Below the pieces are notes generated by a model. The model was not told the DNA's origin. It was given only the letters and a program-made list of their open reading frames with translations, and searched no databases. A stretch of 38,506 nt of DNA from Ruminococcaceae bacterium UBA6434 (lineage in GTDB: Bacteria; Bacillota; Clostridia; Oscillospirales; Acutalibacteraceae). Location: contig DJOQ01000039.1 of NCBI GenBank assembly GCA_002437245.1, forward strand, positions 1 to 38,506. Direction: 5' to 3'. Of the stretch, positions 8,255-16,340 are shown in pieces. Positions within the stretch are counted from its first letter, which is position 1, and each line of letters starts with the position of its first letter. Made by a program: the position numbers and the translations under genes.

Positions 8255-8704
8255 TTATTTCATAGATGAAATCAACATTTGCTTGAATATATTCGCCCGC
8301 AGCTTATCGCGAAGCTCGTGCGGCACATCGTGATACGACTTATCAGCGGTTGCCGCCAGCATTACCGCCGCCTCTTTATCCTCCAAAAGCCCTCTGTCGT
8401 GCAAATTCACGATATGTGCGCGACAGGATTTTTCATCAATATTATCGCCTATCGAATTGATGAGGTGCATTTTCAGAGTGCTGAGATCGTATGAAGCTCT
8501 GGTTATTTTTATATAACCTCCGCCGCCGCGGCGGCTTTCGACTATATAGCCGTGCTCCGGCGTAAACCGTGACGAAATGACGTAATTTATTTGGCTCGGT
8601 ACACATCCGAGCTGCTCTGCCAAATCATTGCGGCGTATTTCGGTAGTTCCGCTGTCGGAGAGCATATCAAGGATCATACCTGCTATTTCCTTACTTAAGT
8701 TCAT
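8255..8704 (-). CDS. ctsR: Heat-shock transcriptional repressor CtsR
   Basis: A 149-residue CtsR. The N-terminal winged helix includes RNDLAEQLGCVPSQINYVISSRFTPEHGYIVESRRGGGGYIKI, whose RGGGGYI wing is characteristic. The C-terminal domain binds McsB/McsA. It represses class III heat-shock genes until inactivated by heat or by McsB. The ATG at 8704 has a GGAGTG site. It is first in ctsR-mcsA-mcsB-clpC, the standard autoregulated Firmicutes operon, and its own boxes lie upstream at 8780-8855. Confidence 0.96.
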   Translation of the reverse strand: MNLSKEIAGMILDMLSDSGTTEIRRNDLAEQLGCVPSQINYVISSRFTPEHGYIVESRRGGGGYIKITRASYDLSTLKMHLINSIGDNIDEKSCRAHIVNLHDRGLLEDKEAAVMLAATADKSYHDVPHELRDKLRANIFKQMLISSMK

Positions 8705-8779
8705 TTGTTAATCACTCCGTCTTTTTCCGATTGTCAGAGGGCATTTACAGTACCCGGCTCATCGCCTAATCTATTTGAC

Positions 8780-8855
8780 TTTGACTATCTTTGACCTTTG
8801 ACATTTTCTATTATATGATTTTTGCCGTTTTTGTCAAAGGTCAAAAAAGGTCAAA
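8780..8855 (-). promoter_or_regulatory. ctsR promoter with two CtsR boxes
   Basis: On the minus strand: TTGACA (8832-8837), 16 bp, TATAAT (8810-8815). One CtsR box lies just upstream of the -35 and is written on the plus strand as GGTCAAA-AAA-GGTCAAA (8839-8855). The other lies past the start point, on the minus strand, as GGTCAAA-GAT-AGTCAAA (8780-8796). Both match the known RGTCAAA-NAN-RGTCAAA consensus exactly and face each other across the promoter. Confidence 0.93.
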
Positions 8856-9055
8856 TTTAGTTTTTATAAAGCTAAAAGCATATATAATCTCTTGTTTTCT
8901 TGAAATTACTACTTTTTTTATATATTTTGCTCATTTTTGATTTCGCGGCAATTTCTGTGACGCGTAATTTTTGAAAAATGCCCCAAAAAGCGCCGTATAC
9001 AGACATTTTTGCGGATTTACGGCTCCTCATTCCTCCGATTATACAAAAATTTAAA

Positions 9056-9118
9056 GGTCAAATTTATTTTCAAAGGTCAAATAAATATATTGTATGCGCG
9101 AAAGTCAAAAAATATTAA
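9056..9118 (+). promoter_or_regulatory. Promoter with CtsR-like half sites
   Basis: A candidate promoter TTGTAT (9090-9095), 17 bp, TATTAA (9113-9118). It contains or follows three RGTCAAA heptamers at 9056, 9074 and 9102. They do not have the 3-bp spacing of true CtsR boxes, so CtsR binding is uncertain. The rest of 8856-9196 holds no gene. Confidence 0.4.
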
Positions 9119-9196
9119 CACAAGTTTTACCGTTTACATAATATGTATTGAAAGCGGTTAAAAAACCTGCTGTTAAATCGGAAAGGAGGATATAGG

Positions 9197-9358
9197 ATGA
9201 ACTGCTTTGGTGGATGCGGAAACAACGGTCTTTTGATCCTCGTCATCATCATAATCCTGCTCTTTGCGGACGGTAACTCCGGCAGAAGCGGCTGTGGCTG
9301 CGGTAATGACTGCGGTTGCGGTAACTCCGGCTGCGGCGGTTGCGGTTGCGGCTGCTGA
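9197..9358 (+). CDS. Cys/Gly-rich small membrane protein
   Basis: A 53-residue ORF with a strong ribosome site (AAAGGAGG before ATG 9197). It starts MNCFGGCGNN, has one hydrophobic segment (LLILVIIIILLFA, about 12-24), and ends in a tail made almost only of Gly and Cys with a few Asn/Asp/Ser. There are ten cysteines in all. It resembles short proteins annotated as 'chorion class high-cysteine' in Clostridia; the function is unknown and the name is not informative. Codon choice is regular and the tail repeats GGTTGCGG-type units. Possible roles are metal binding or the spore/cell surface, both inference. Nearby RGTCAAA half sites might link it to stress. Confidence 0.75.
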   Translation: MNCFGGCGNNGLLILVIIIILLFADGNSGRSGCGCGNDCGCGNSGCGGCGCGC

Positions 9359-9378
9359 TCGGTAAAACGGCACCATAC

Positions 9379-9440
9379 TGAAAGTTCGTGGTCGGCGGAC
9401 GGTTCTGCGTAAAAAGTCAACTGTATAAGAACCGAACTTT
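9379..9440. other. Nested inverted repeats after the miniprotein
   Basis: An outer GAAAGTT/AACTTTC pair encloses an inner CGGTTCT/AGAACCG pair. There is no T-run, so it is not a clear terminator. It may be an RNA fold in the 3' region of the miniprotein transcript. Confidence 0.4.
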
Positions 9441-9444
9441 CACC

Positions 9445-9488
9445 GATAAAAAATCTGCCTCGGGAACACGCTTTCCCGGGACAGATTT
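9445..9488 (-). terminator. Terminator downstream of the FRG gene
   Basis: An AAATCTG ... CAGATTT stem with an inner CCCGGG pairing, followed on the minus strand by TTTTTTATC. It lies 28 bp after the FRG-gene stop and may also end the miniprotein transcript from the other side. Confidence 0.75.
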
Positions 9489-9515
9489 AATTTATTAAGG
9501 TTTTTACAATACCGT

Positions 9516-10478
9516 TTATTTAACCGCTTCGGCTATATTCATAAGGCACTTGTACCGATATTGCGGCGCGTTTGCCACAAGGTATCTTTTAAGTTCTCCG
9601 CACAGCGCGCCGTTTATTATATACTTCTTTATGACAAAACCGCGGCGCACGGATTTTGTCAGATACATGGAATCGACAAGGCTGAAACGGTTGAGCAGCA
9701 GGAAAACACCCTGTTGATATTTCATAAGGTCGTTTGTGGGTATATCAATCAGTTTTGCGACGGGCGACATACTGCTGCAAAGCTCCTCGAGCTTTTTGAA
9801 ATCATCCCTTAAAGAGAGCTTCGGCACAAGCCCCCTGTTTTTTCTCTTTTCGGTAAAATACTTTATCGTCTCTTCGCGGAAATCGGTGTTAACTATATTA
9901 ACGCTGTAATTTCTGAGCCACCCGTTGACTTCGTCCATATCCGACGAAGTGTCATCGTCGCCTATATCCTCCGCCGTGTATATAACTATATCGCTGTCCG
10001 CCTTTTCTCTGCCCTTAATGGCAAACGAGAGTGCTACGTAAATACATTTGGTAAAGTCCACAAACGGGCTGATGTCAAGGTAATGCTGGGCAAAAGCCGT
10101 CATATAGTACATACTGTCTTCGGACGGCTCGCCGTAAAGAGTTTTGTATACCGATATGAAGTGCTCTCTGGAGCAGTAGAAATCAAAAAGCTTTTTACTG
10201 TCTATATTAAAAATCGAACCGCCGTTCATCTCCGTTATCACGTCTTCGTTTCGCAGAAGAGTGGGTATGAGCCTTCTCGTGCGGCTCTTGATTCTCTCGC
10301 CGCGGTAATAGAGCTTTTCGCCGTTATTGTAAGGCTCCAGCAGCACTCTGCCGAAATCGTCAAACGTATCTATTTTAATTTCGGACACATCGAAATTGAC
10401 ATCGAAAGCATCCTCTATTTTTTCCTTTATCCGCGAGCCCATAAAGCCTTGCGGCATACCGATATCTTCGATTTTCAA
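9516..10478 (-). CDS. FRG-domain protein
   Basis: A 320-residue protein recognised as an FRG-domain member by the ordered pattern YYRGERIKSRTRRLIPTLLR (about residues 57-76), AQHYLDISPFVDFTKCIYVALSFA (about 130-153) and YQQGVFLLLNRFSLVD (about 254-269). No signal peptide or membrane helix is seen. The biochemical role of FRG domains is not settled; they occur in toxin-like and defence-associated contexts as well as alone. The start is a TTG at 10478 with GGTGA upstream. Its own promoter and terminator make it a single-gene unit between the Cys-rich miniprotein and PFOR. Confidence 0.8.
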   Translation of the reverse strand: MKIEDIGMPQGFMGSRIKEKIEDAFDVNFDVSEIKIDTFDDFGRVLLEPYNNGEKLYYRGERIKSRTRRLIPTLLRNEDVITEMNGGSIFNIDSKKLFDFYCSREHFISVYKTLYGEPSEDSMYYMTAFAQHYLDISPFVDFTKCIYVALSFAIKGREKADSDIVIYTAEDIGDDDTSSDMDEVNGWLRNYSVNIVNTDFREETIKYFTEKRKNRGLVPKLSLRDDFKKLEELCSSMSPVAKLIDIPTNDLMKYQQGVFLLLNRFSLVDSMYLTKSVRRGFVIKKYIINGALCGELKRYLVANAPQYRYKCLMNIAEAVK

Positions 10479-10513
10479 AATATCATCACCGTACCGAATT
10501 TTTGATGATACAG

Positions 10514-10542
10514 ATTATATCACACAAAACGGTATTTTTCAA
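10514..10542 (-). promoter_or_regulatory. Promoter of the FRG gene
   Basis: On the minus strand, TTGAAA (10537-10542), 17 bp, TATAAT (10514-10519), placing the start about 30 bp before the TTG start codon. Confidence 0.75.
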
Positions 10543-10653
10543 ACGCGGACAATTAAAGTCAATAATCGGGCAATTCCGCACACATCACAAAATTTGCACA
10601 AATAAATATGTAATTTTTTTGGGAATTTACCCTTATTTTCAATTAAAATGAGG

Positions 10654-10682
10654 TTTACATAATTTCATAAAAGTGTTAAAAT
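10654..10682 (+). promoter_or_regulatory. Promoter of PFOR
   Basis: TTTACA (10654-10659), 17 bp, TAAAAT (10677-10682), giving a leader of about 50 bases before the ATG at 10742. Confidence 0.7.
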
Positions 10683-10741
10683 TACAGAGTATGTACAATA
10701 CATCCATTCTGTTAAATATCCATTCAAGGAGGAAATATCAA

Positions 10742-13700
10742 ATGGCAGAAACCAAAAAGGCCTTAGTCGAGCGCAAAGCTAAGACTATGGACGGTAACAA
10801 TGCCGCTGCTCACGTATCCTATGCGTTTACCGAAGTAGCAGGTATTTACCCGATTACCCCGTCAAGCCCGATGGCTGACTATGTTGACCAGTGGTCGGCT
10901 AAGGGACTTAAAAACATTTTCGGCACAACAGTTAAAGTTGCCGAGATGCAGTCCGAGGCAGGCGCTGCCGGAACCGTTCACGGCTCTCTTGCAGCAGGCG
11001 CTCTCACTACGACTTACACCGCTTCACAGGGACTTCTTCTTATGATCCCGAATATGTATAAGATTGCCGGTGAGCTTCTTCCGTGCGTATTCCACGTATC
11101 GGCTCGCTGCGTTGCTTCTCATGCACTTAACATCTTCGGCGACCACTCGGACGTTTATGCATGCCGTCAGACCGGTTTTGCAATGCTTGCCGAGACAAAT
11201 CCGCAGGAGGTTATGGATTTGGGACCGGTAGCTCACCTTGCAGCTATTGAGGGCAGAGTTCCGTTCATCAACTTCTTCGACGGTTTCCGTACCTCTCACG
11301 AGATACAGAAGATAAACGTTTGGGATTACAAAGACCTCAAAGATATGGTAGATATGGACGCTGTTAAGGCGTTCCGTGAGCGTGCACTTAACCCCGAGCA
11401 TCCGACAATGCGCGGTTCGCACGAAAACGGCGATATCTTCTTCCAGCACAGAGAGGCTTGCAACAAATATTATGACGCTGTTCCCGCCATCGTTGAAAAG
11501 TATATGGACAAGATCAACGAGAAGATCGGCACAGACTACAAGCTCTTTAACTACTACGGCGCTCCCGATGCAGAGAGAGTTATCGTTGCTATGGGTTCAG
11601 TATGCGACGTTGCGGAAGAGGTTATAGATTACCTTACCGCAAAGGGCGAAAAAGTAGGTCTTGTCAAAGTTCGTCTTTACAGACCCTTCTCGGCTGCAAA
11701 ATTTGTTGAGGCTATTCCGGCTACTGCCAAGAAAATCGCTGTTCTTGACAGAACAAAAGAGCCCGGCTCAATAGGCGAGCCGCTCTTCCTTGATACAATT
11801 GCCGCTCTTGACGAGATGGGCAGAACAGGTCTTAAGGTTTCCGGCGGCCGTTACGGTCTCGGTTCCAAGGATACTCCCCCCGCGAGCATTTTCGCCGTTT
11901 ACGAGCATCTTAAAGAAGAGACTCCCGCACGTCAGTTCACAATCGGCATCAACGACGATGTCACTCACCTTTCACTTCCCGAAAAGCCGGCTCCCATTAC
12001 CGCGGCAGAGGGTACTATCGAGTGCAAGTTCTGGGGTCTCGGCGGCGACGGTACGGTCGGTGCAAACAAAGACTCTATCAAGATCATCGGCGACCATACC
12101 GACAAATATGTTCAGGCATATTTCCAGTACGACTCAAAGAAGACCGGCGGTGTTACAATTTCTCACCTTCGTTTCGGCGACAAGCCCATTAAGAGCTCGT
12201 ACTATATAAACAAGGCCGACTTCGTTGCCTGCCATAACCCCTCTTACATAGAAAAGGGCTTCAGAATGGTAGAGGACGTAAAGCCGGGCGGTGTATTCCT
12301 CATCAACTGCCAGTGGGATAAAAAGGAACTCTCCGAAAAGCTCAACGCAGAGACAAAGAGATACATTGCAAAGAACAATATCCAACTCTATACGGTTAAC
12401 GCTATCGATATAGCTGCTAAAATAGGTCTCGGTAAGCGTACCAACACCGTTTTGCAGTCTGCATTCTTCTCACTTGCCAAGGTTCTTCCCGCTGAGGAAG
12501 CAATCGGCTATATGAAAGAAAAAGCCCAGAAGTTTATGAAGAAGGGCATCGAGATAGTTAAGATGAATGAGGCGGCTATCGATGCAGGCGCTTCCGCTTA
12601 CGTAAAGATTGACGTTCCCGCTTCTTGGGCTGACGCCGAGGACGCTCCCAAGACCGTTACCGAGCATGGACCGGCGAAGCTCATCAAGATGGTTGACAGC
12701 ATAATGAAGCCCGTCGGCAATATGGACGGCGACCTTCTTCCCGTATCCGCATTCTCCGATCACGTTGACGGCACTTTCGAGCAGGGCGCTTCCGCTTACG
12801 AAAAACGCGGCGTTGCCGTTATGGTTCCCGAGTGGGACGGCGCAACTTGCGCTCAGTGTAACAAGTGCTCTTATGTTTGCCCGCACGCTACAATCCGTCC
12901 GTATGCACTTACCGCCGAAGAAGCAGCTAATGCTCCGGCAGTTGCAACAATAGTTGACAAGAAAGGTAAAGGCAAGGACGTTTACAAGTATACAATGGCT
13001 GTTTCTCCGCTTGACTGCATGGGCTGCGGCGTTTGCGTAAGCGTTTGCCCGACAAACTCTCTCAAGATGGTTGCCCGTGAGACTCAGGACGCTAAACAGG
13101 CTGCATTTGACTACATGGTTGAAAACGTTACGGTCAAAGAAGATCTTGCAAACAACACCGTTATGGGCAGTCAGTACAAGACTCCGCTTCTTGAATTCTC
13201 GGGTTCATGCGCAGGCTGTGCCGAGACTTCATATGCAAGACTCGTAACTCAGCTCTTCGGCGACAGAATGTATATTTCAAATGCTACCGGATGCTCTTCA
13301 ATTTGGGGCGGCCCCGCAGGCACATCACCCTACACCGTTGATAAGAACGGTCACGGTCCCGCTTGGGCTAACTCACTCTTCGAGGATAACGCCGAGCACG
13401 GCTACGGTATGTATCTCGGTCAGGAAGCTATCCGCAACCGTCTTATAGAAGAAGTTGCGGCTATCAAGGATTCGGAGAATGCTTCCGAGGACGTAAAAGC
13501 TGCCTGCGACGAATATCTCGCTACTTTGGAGGACGGCGAAAAGAATTCCGCCGCAACCAAGAAGCTTGTTAACGCTCTCACCGCATTTGACTGTGACTGC
13601 GATAAGAGAAAAGACATTCTCGAGCACAAGGAATACCTTTCAAAGAAATCCATCTGGGTATTCGGCGGCGACGGTTGGGCATACGACATCGGCTTCGGCG

Positions 13701-14311
13701 GTGTTGACCACGTACTCGCACAGAATAAGGATATTAACATTCTTGTATTTGATACCGAGGTTTACTCAAACACCGGCGGACAGGCTTCAAAGGCTTCCAA
13801 CATCGGTCAGGTTGCACAGTTTGCTGCCGCAGGTAAGGAGACCGCTAAGAAGAGCCTTGCCGAGATAGCTATGAGCTACGGCTACATCTATGTAGCTCAG
13901 GTTGCTATGGGTGCCGACCAGAATCAGACCATTAAAGCTCTTACAGAGGCTGAGGCTTATGACGGTCCGTCACTCGTTATCTGCTACGCTCCGTGCGAAA
14001 TGCACTCCATCAAGGGCGGTATGACTCATTGCCAGGAAGAAATGAAGAAAGCTGTTGACGCAGGTTACTGGAATATGTTCCGCTTCAACCCCGACCTCAA
14101 GAAAGCCGGCAAGAACCCGTTCACTCTTGATTCTAAGCCCGCTTCGGCAAGCTATCGCGACTTCATAATGAATGAAGCTCGTTATTCACGTCTTACACGT
14201 GAGTTCCCCGAGAGAGCGGAAAAGCTCTTTGAAAAGGCTGAGGAGACTGCTACAAACAGATATGCTCACCTTCTCAAGCTCAAGGAAATGTTTGAACCCG
14301 ACAATAAGTAA
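10742..14311 (+). CDS. nifJ: Pyruvate:ferredoxin (flavodoxin) oxidoreductase
   Basis: A 1189-residue single-chain PFOR. In order: the N-terminal pyruvate/thiamine domain (GIYPITPSSPMADYVDQW), domains II-III, a 2[4Fe-4S] ferredoxin domain with CAQCNKCSYVCP (from about residue 703) and CMGCGVCVSVCP (from about 759), then the C-terminal thiamine-diphosphate domain with CAGCAETSY (about 823), GDGWAYDIGFGG (about 975) and NTGGQASKASN (about 1010). It oxidises pyruvate to acetyl-CoA and CO2, reducing ferredoxin or flavodoxin. The ATG at 10742 sits behind AAGGAGGAAA; 23 codons of open frame upstream lack a ribosome site. It has its own promoter and terminator. It is central to anaerobic energy metabolism and a likely partner of the flavodoxin at 124-552. 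Confidence 0.98.
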   Translation: MAETKKALVERKAKTMDGNNAAAHVSYAFTEVAGIYPITPSSPMADYVDQWSAKGLKNIFGTTVKVAEMQSEAGAAGTVHGSLAAGALTTTYTASQGLLLMIPNMYKIAGELLPCVFHVSARCVASHALNIFGDHSDVYACRQTGFAMLAETNPQEVMDLGPVAHLAAIEGRVPFINFFDGFRTSHEIQKINVWDYKDLKDMVDMDAVKAFRERALNPEHPTMRGSHENGDIFFQHREACNKYYDAVPAIVEKYMDKINEKIGTDYKLFNYYGAPDAERVIVAMGSVCDVAEEVIDYLTAKGEKVGLVKVRLYRPFSAAKFVEAIPATAKKIAVLDRTKEPGSIGEPLFLDTIAALDEMGRTGLKVSGGRYGLGSKDTPPASIFAVYEHLKEETPARQFTIGINDDVTHLSLPEKPAPITAAEGTIECKFWGLGGDGTVGANKDSIKIIGDHTDKYVQAYFQYDSKKTGGVTISHLRFGDKPIKSSYYINKADFVACHNPSYIEKGFRMVEDVKPGGVFLINCQWDKKELSEKLNAETKRYIAKNNIQLYTVNAIDIAAKIGLGKRTNTVLQSAFFSLAKVLPAEEAIGYMKEKAQKFMKKGIEIVKMNEAAIDAGASAYVKIDVPASWADAEDAPKTVTEHGPAKLIKMVDSIMKPVGNMDGDLLPVSAFSDHVDGTFEQGASAYEKRGVAVMVPEWDGATCAQCNKCSYVCPHATIRPYALTAEEAANAPAVATIVDKKGKGKDVYKYTMAVSPLDCMGCGVCVSVCPTNSLKMVARETQDAKQAAFDYMVENVTVKEDLANNTVMGSQYKTPLLEFSGSCAGCAETSYARLVTQLFGDRMYISNATGCSSIWGGPAGTSPYTVDKNGHGPAWANSLFEDNAEHGYGMYLGQEAIRNRLIEEVAAIKDSENASEDVKAACDEYLATLEDGEKNSAATKKLVNALTAFDCDCDKRKDILEHKEYLSKKSIWVFGGDGWAYDIGFGGVDHVLAQNKDINILVFDTEVYSNTGGQASKASNIGQVAQFAAAGKETAKKSLAEIAMSYGYIYVAQVAMGADQNQTIKALTEAEAYDGPSLVICYAPCEMHSIKGGMTHCQEEMKKAVDAGYWNMFRFNPDLKKAGKNPFTLDSKPASASYRDFIMNEARYSRLTREFPERAEKLFEKAEETATNRYAHLLKLKEMFEPDNK

Positions 14312-14332
14312 TTAAGGTTCTGACTTAAAAGC

Positions 14333-14372
14333 AAAACGGATACCGTATTTAATTACGGTATCCGTTTTTTTG
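14333..14372 (+). terminator. Terminator of PFOR
   Basis: A 15-bp perfect stem (AAAACGGATACCGTA with its complement, 6-base loop) running into seven T. Confidence 0.95.
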
Positions 14373-14419
14373 TTTGCATTTAATGCAGCGGCGAGAGAGC
14401 CTGATATTCTCTGACAATT

Positions 14420-14620
14420 TTATCTTTTATTGGTCAAACCCAAAATATAATCGGTTGATGTTTTATAAAACTTTGCAAGCGAAATAAGCACGGAAGTAGG
14501 TATATCTCGCTGACCGAGTTCGTAGTTGCTGTAAACCTGTTGTGAGCAGTTCAAAATAGCAGCCACCTGCTTTTGCGTTAAATCGCTGTCCTCTCTTAAA
14601 TCACGTATTCTTCCGTACAT
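14420..14620 (-). CDS. Small XRE/Cro-type HTH regulator
   Basis: A 66-residue single-domain repressor: RIRDLREDSDLTQKQVAAILNCSQQVYSNYELGQRDIPTSVLISLAKFYKTSTDYILGLTN is a complete HTH_3 fold. I choose the ATG at 14620 with a GGTGA site; a TTG five codons upstream is possible. Two 12-bp direct repeats upstream (14650-14686) may be its operator. It is divergent from the TM2-VanZ-DUF4352 unit and could control it; that is inference. Confidence 0.85.
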   Translation of the reverse strand: MYGRIRDLREDSDLTQKQVAAILNCSQQVYSNYELGQRDIPTSVLISLAKFYKTSTDYILGLTNKR

Positions 14621-14649
14621 AACATCACCGTTCAAATTATAAGTTACAA

Positions 14650-14686
14650 CAAATTGCAGTATTGACTTTTACCGCAAATTGCAGTA
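14650..14686. promoter_or_regulatory. Direct repeats, possible operator of the XRE regulator
   Basis: CAAATTGCAGTA occurs at 14650-14661 and again at 14675-14686, 25 bp apart. They lie between the regulator and the divergent envelope operon, where a shared operator would be expected. A TATAAT (14636-14641, minus) abuts the first repeat. Confidence 0.5.
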
Positions 14687-14783
14687 AACTTTTGTTGGAA
14701 GGCAGAGCGTTGTGCCAAATTCGAACTTTTTCGAGCGATAAATCCCATGGTGCGGCAGCTTTATAAATCAAGGAGGAGAAATT

Positions 14784-15311
14784 ATGGAAAACGAAAAACA
14801 GCCGGAATACGAACGCGGTAATGCGGACGCACAAAACCGAAATACAGCTTCGACGGACGTTCGCCGGCATTGCAAGCATTGCGGTGCTCCCTTACCGAAA
14901 GACGCATTTGTTTGTCCGTCATGCGGCGAGCCGACAGAGGAAATCAAATTCTGCAAGCATTGCGGCAAAACGATACCTAAAAACGCCGTCATATGCACAT
15001 TCTGCGGCAGGCAGGTAGAGGACTTGCAAGGGGCTAACCAAACACCGCAGATAGTTATCAACAACGATAACAACAACATAAACACCAATGCAAACAGAAA
15101 TACAAACACTGCCGTACCGCACGGAACGCCGAAAAACAAATGGGTCGCATTTTTTCTGTGCCTGTTTTTGGGTTATTTCGGCGCTCACAAGTTTTATGAG
15201 GGCAAAATCGGTATGGGTATTTTGTACCTGTTTACCGCAGGTCTTTTCGGAATCGGTTGGCTCATTGACTGTATAACATTGCTCTTTAAGCCAAACCCGT
15301 ATATACCGTGA
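14784..15311 (+). CDS. Zinc-ribbon / TM2-domain membrane protein
   Basis: A 175-residue protein with two N-terminal zinc ribbons (CKHCGAPLPKDAFVCPSCG, about 30-48; CKHCGKTIPKNAVICTFCG, about 57-75), an Asn/Thr-rich linker with runs of NNNIN and TNAN, and a C-terminal TM2 domain. The TM2 has two hydrophobic segments around the GAHKFYEGKIGMGILYLFTAG core. The function of TM2 proteins is unknown. ATG 14784 follows AAGGAGG. Its stop overlaps the GTG start of the next gene, so it leads a three-gene coupled unit. Confidence 0.85.
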   Translation: MENEKQPEYERGNADAQNRNTASTDVRRHCKHCGAPLPKDAFVCPSCGEPTEEIKFCKHCGKTIPKNAVICTFCGRQVEDLQGANQTPQIVINNDNNNINTNANRNTNTAVPHGTPKNKWVAFFLCLFLGYFGAHKFYEGKIGMGILYLFTAGLFGIGWLIDCITLLFKPNPYIP

Positions 15312-15727
15312 AAGACAAAATAAGGTATCTTCTCTTAATTATCATTCCCCTGTTTGCGGGCTATATAATTTACATTTTTCTTCGGGGTGACACAATAATA
15401 AGTCGCTTCACGGAAAATCTCATCGGCATAAAATTCGCGCACACCGCAAAGAACGGTTTTCCGCTTTCGGTTATTAAGAATTGGGGCTGTGATTTTTTGT
15501 GGGCATTTTCCTTTACGAGCGCCTTATTATATTTTCTCAGGCACGGCAATCGACGTTTTTTCTCGGCTTCGGCAATATGTATCATATGCGGTACTGTTTT
15601 GGAGCTGATGCAAAAGTACAACGTCTTAAGCGGCACATTTGATGTCGGTGACATTTTTGCCGAAGCGGCGGCAGCGGTTATTGCCGCAATAACAATCAAA
15701 GGAGTTACGAAAAATGAAAAAGTTTAG
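15308..15727 (+). CDS. VanZ-like membrane protein
   Basis: A 139-residue integral membrane protein with about four hydrophobic segments. The VanZ-like signature is the acidic-Gln stretch GTVLELMQKYNVLSGTFDVGDIFAEAAAA near the C-terminus, together with NWGCDFLWAFSFTSALL. VanZ relatives are found in glycopeptide-resistance clusters and widely in Firmicutes; there are no other van genes here, so no resistance role is implied. The GTG start at 15308 overlaps the previous stop by four bases. The gene overlaps the next one by 14 bases. Confidence 0.75.
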   Translation: MKDKIRYLLLIIIPLFAGYIIYIFLRGDTIISRFTENLIGIKFAHTAKNGFPLSVIKNWGCDFLWAFSFTSALLYFLRHGNRRFFSASAICIICGTVLELMQKYNVLSGTFDVGDIFAEAAAAVIAAITIKGVTKNEKV

Positions 15728-16238
15728 TTCTGTTTTCGGTATTATAGCGGTTATACTCATATTTTCTCTTTTTGCCATAGGCAGCGGCAGCGATAAAGCA
15801 TCTGTCAGCTCCGACAGCGCCTCTGACAACAGCAAGACGACCACACAGAAAGCGGAGGAGCCGGTAAAAGTTAAGGTGGGCGAAACACTCACAACAAATA
15901 CTCTTAAAATAACATATAAGTCAAGTGCCGATGACAAGGGATCACAATATTTCCCGGCTGCAAGCGGAAATAAAATAATCAAGCTTACGTTTGAAATAGA
16001 GAACATTTCATCAACCGACCAAATAGTAAGTGTTTACGATTTTAAATGTTATTCAGATGACGTTGCTTCATCTGCGTATTACTACGGCGATGGCGGATTA
16101 TCGACAACAACCATTTCCGCCGGCAGAAAGGCTACCGGAAGTGTGTATTTCGAAGTTCCGAAGAACGCAAACTCGATAGATGTTGAATACGAGACGAACT
16201 ATTGGAGCGGAAACAAAGCGATATTTGTTGTTAAATAA
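15714..16238 (+). CDS. Anchored extracytoplasmic DUF4352 protein
   Basis: A 174-residue protein with a short basic N-terminus and one hydrophobic segment (VFGIIAVILIFSLFAIG). A Ser/Asp/Lys-rich linker follows, then a beta-rich domain like DUF4352: VKVGETLTTNTLKITYKS, IIKLTFEIENISS, then TTISAGRKATGSVYFEVP. There is no lipobox cysteine, so it is either secreted or held by the N-terminal helix. It overlaps the VanZ-like gene by 14 bases, which argues for coordinated expression. Confidence 0.75.
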   Translation: MKKFSSVFGIIAVILIFSLFAIGSGSDKASVSSDSASDNSKTTTQKAEEPVKVKVGETLTTNTLKITYKSSADDKGSQYFPAASGNKIIKLTFEIENISSTDQIVSVYDFKCYSDDVASSAYYYGDGGLSTTTISAGRKATGSVYFEVPKNANSIDVEYETNYWSGNKAIFVVK

Positions 16239-16286
16239 AGAATTTTCAAATTTGTCTCCGAAGAAATAAACAAATAAATGTAAAAA

Positions 16287-16319
16287 ATCACCGCAGAAGA
16301 ATAATCTTCCGCGGTGATT
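16287..16319. terminator. Bidirectional terminator
   Basis: AATCACCGC...GCGGTGATT with inner GAAGA/TCTTC pairing, between convergent genes. The minus side has six T and serves the DtxR-like gene best; the plus side (CATTTT) would serve the DUF4352 gene. Confidence 0.8.
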
Positions 16320-16340
16320 CATTTTCTGTTAAATATCTTT

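Noticed and set aside
9056..9108. CtsR operator upstream of the Cys-rich miniprotein
   Set aside because: Three RGTCAAA heptamers are present but none are spaced by 3 bp as CtsR needs, so I list them only as half sites.
9127..9420. Pro/Gln-rich open frames on the minus strand
   Set aside because: The low-complexity peptide is just the reverse complement of the Gly/Cys codons of the miniprotein on the plus strand, which has the proper ribosome site.
15308..15727. Glycopeptide resistance from the VanZ-like gene
   Set aside because: No vanHAX or other resistance genes are near; VanZ-like proteins are widespread and unlinked to resistance.
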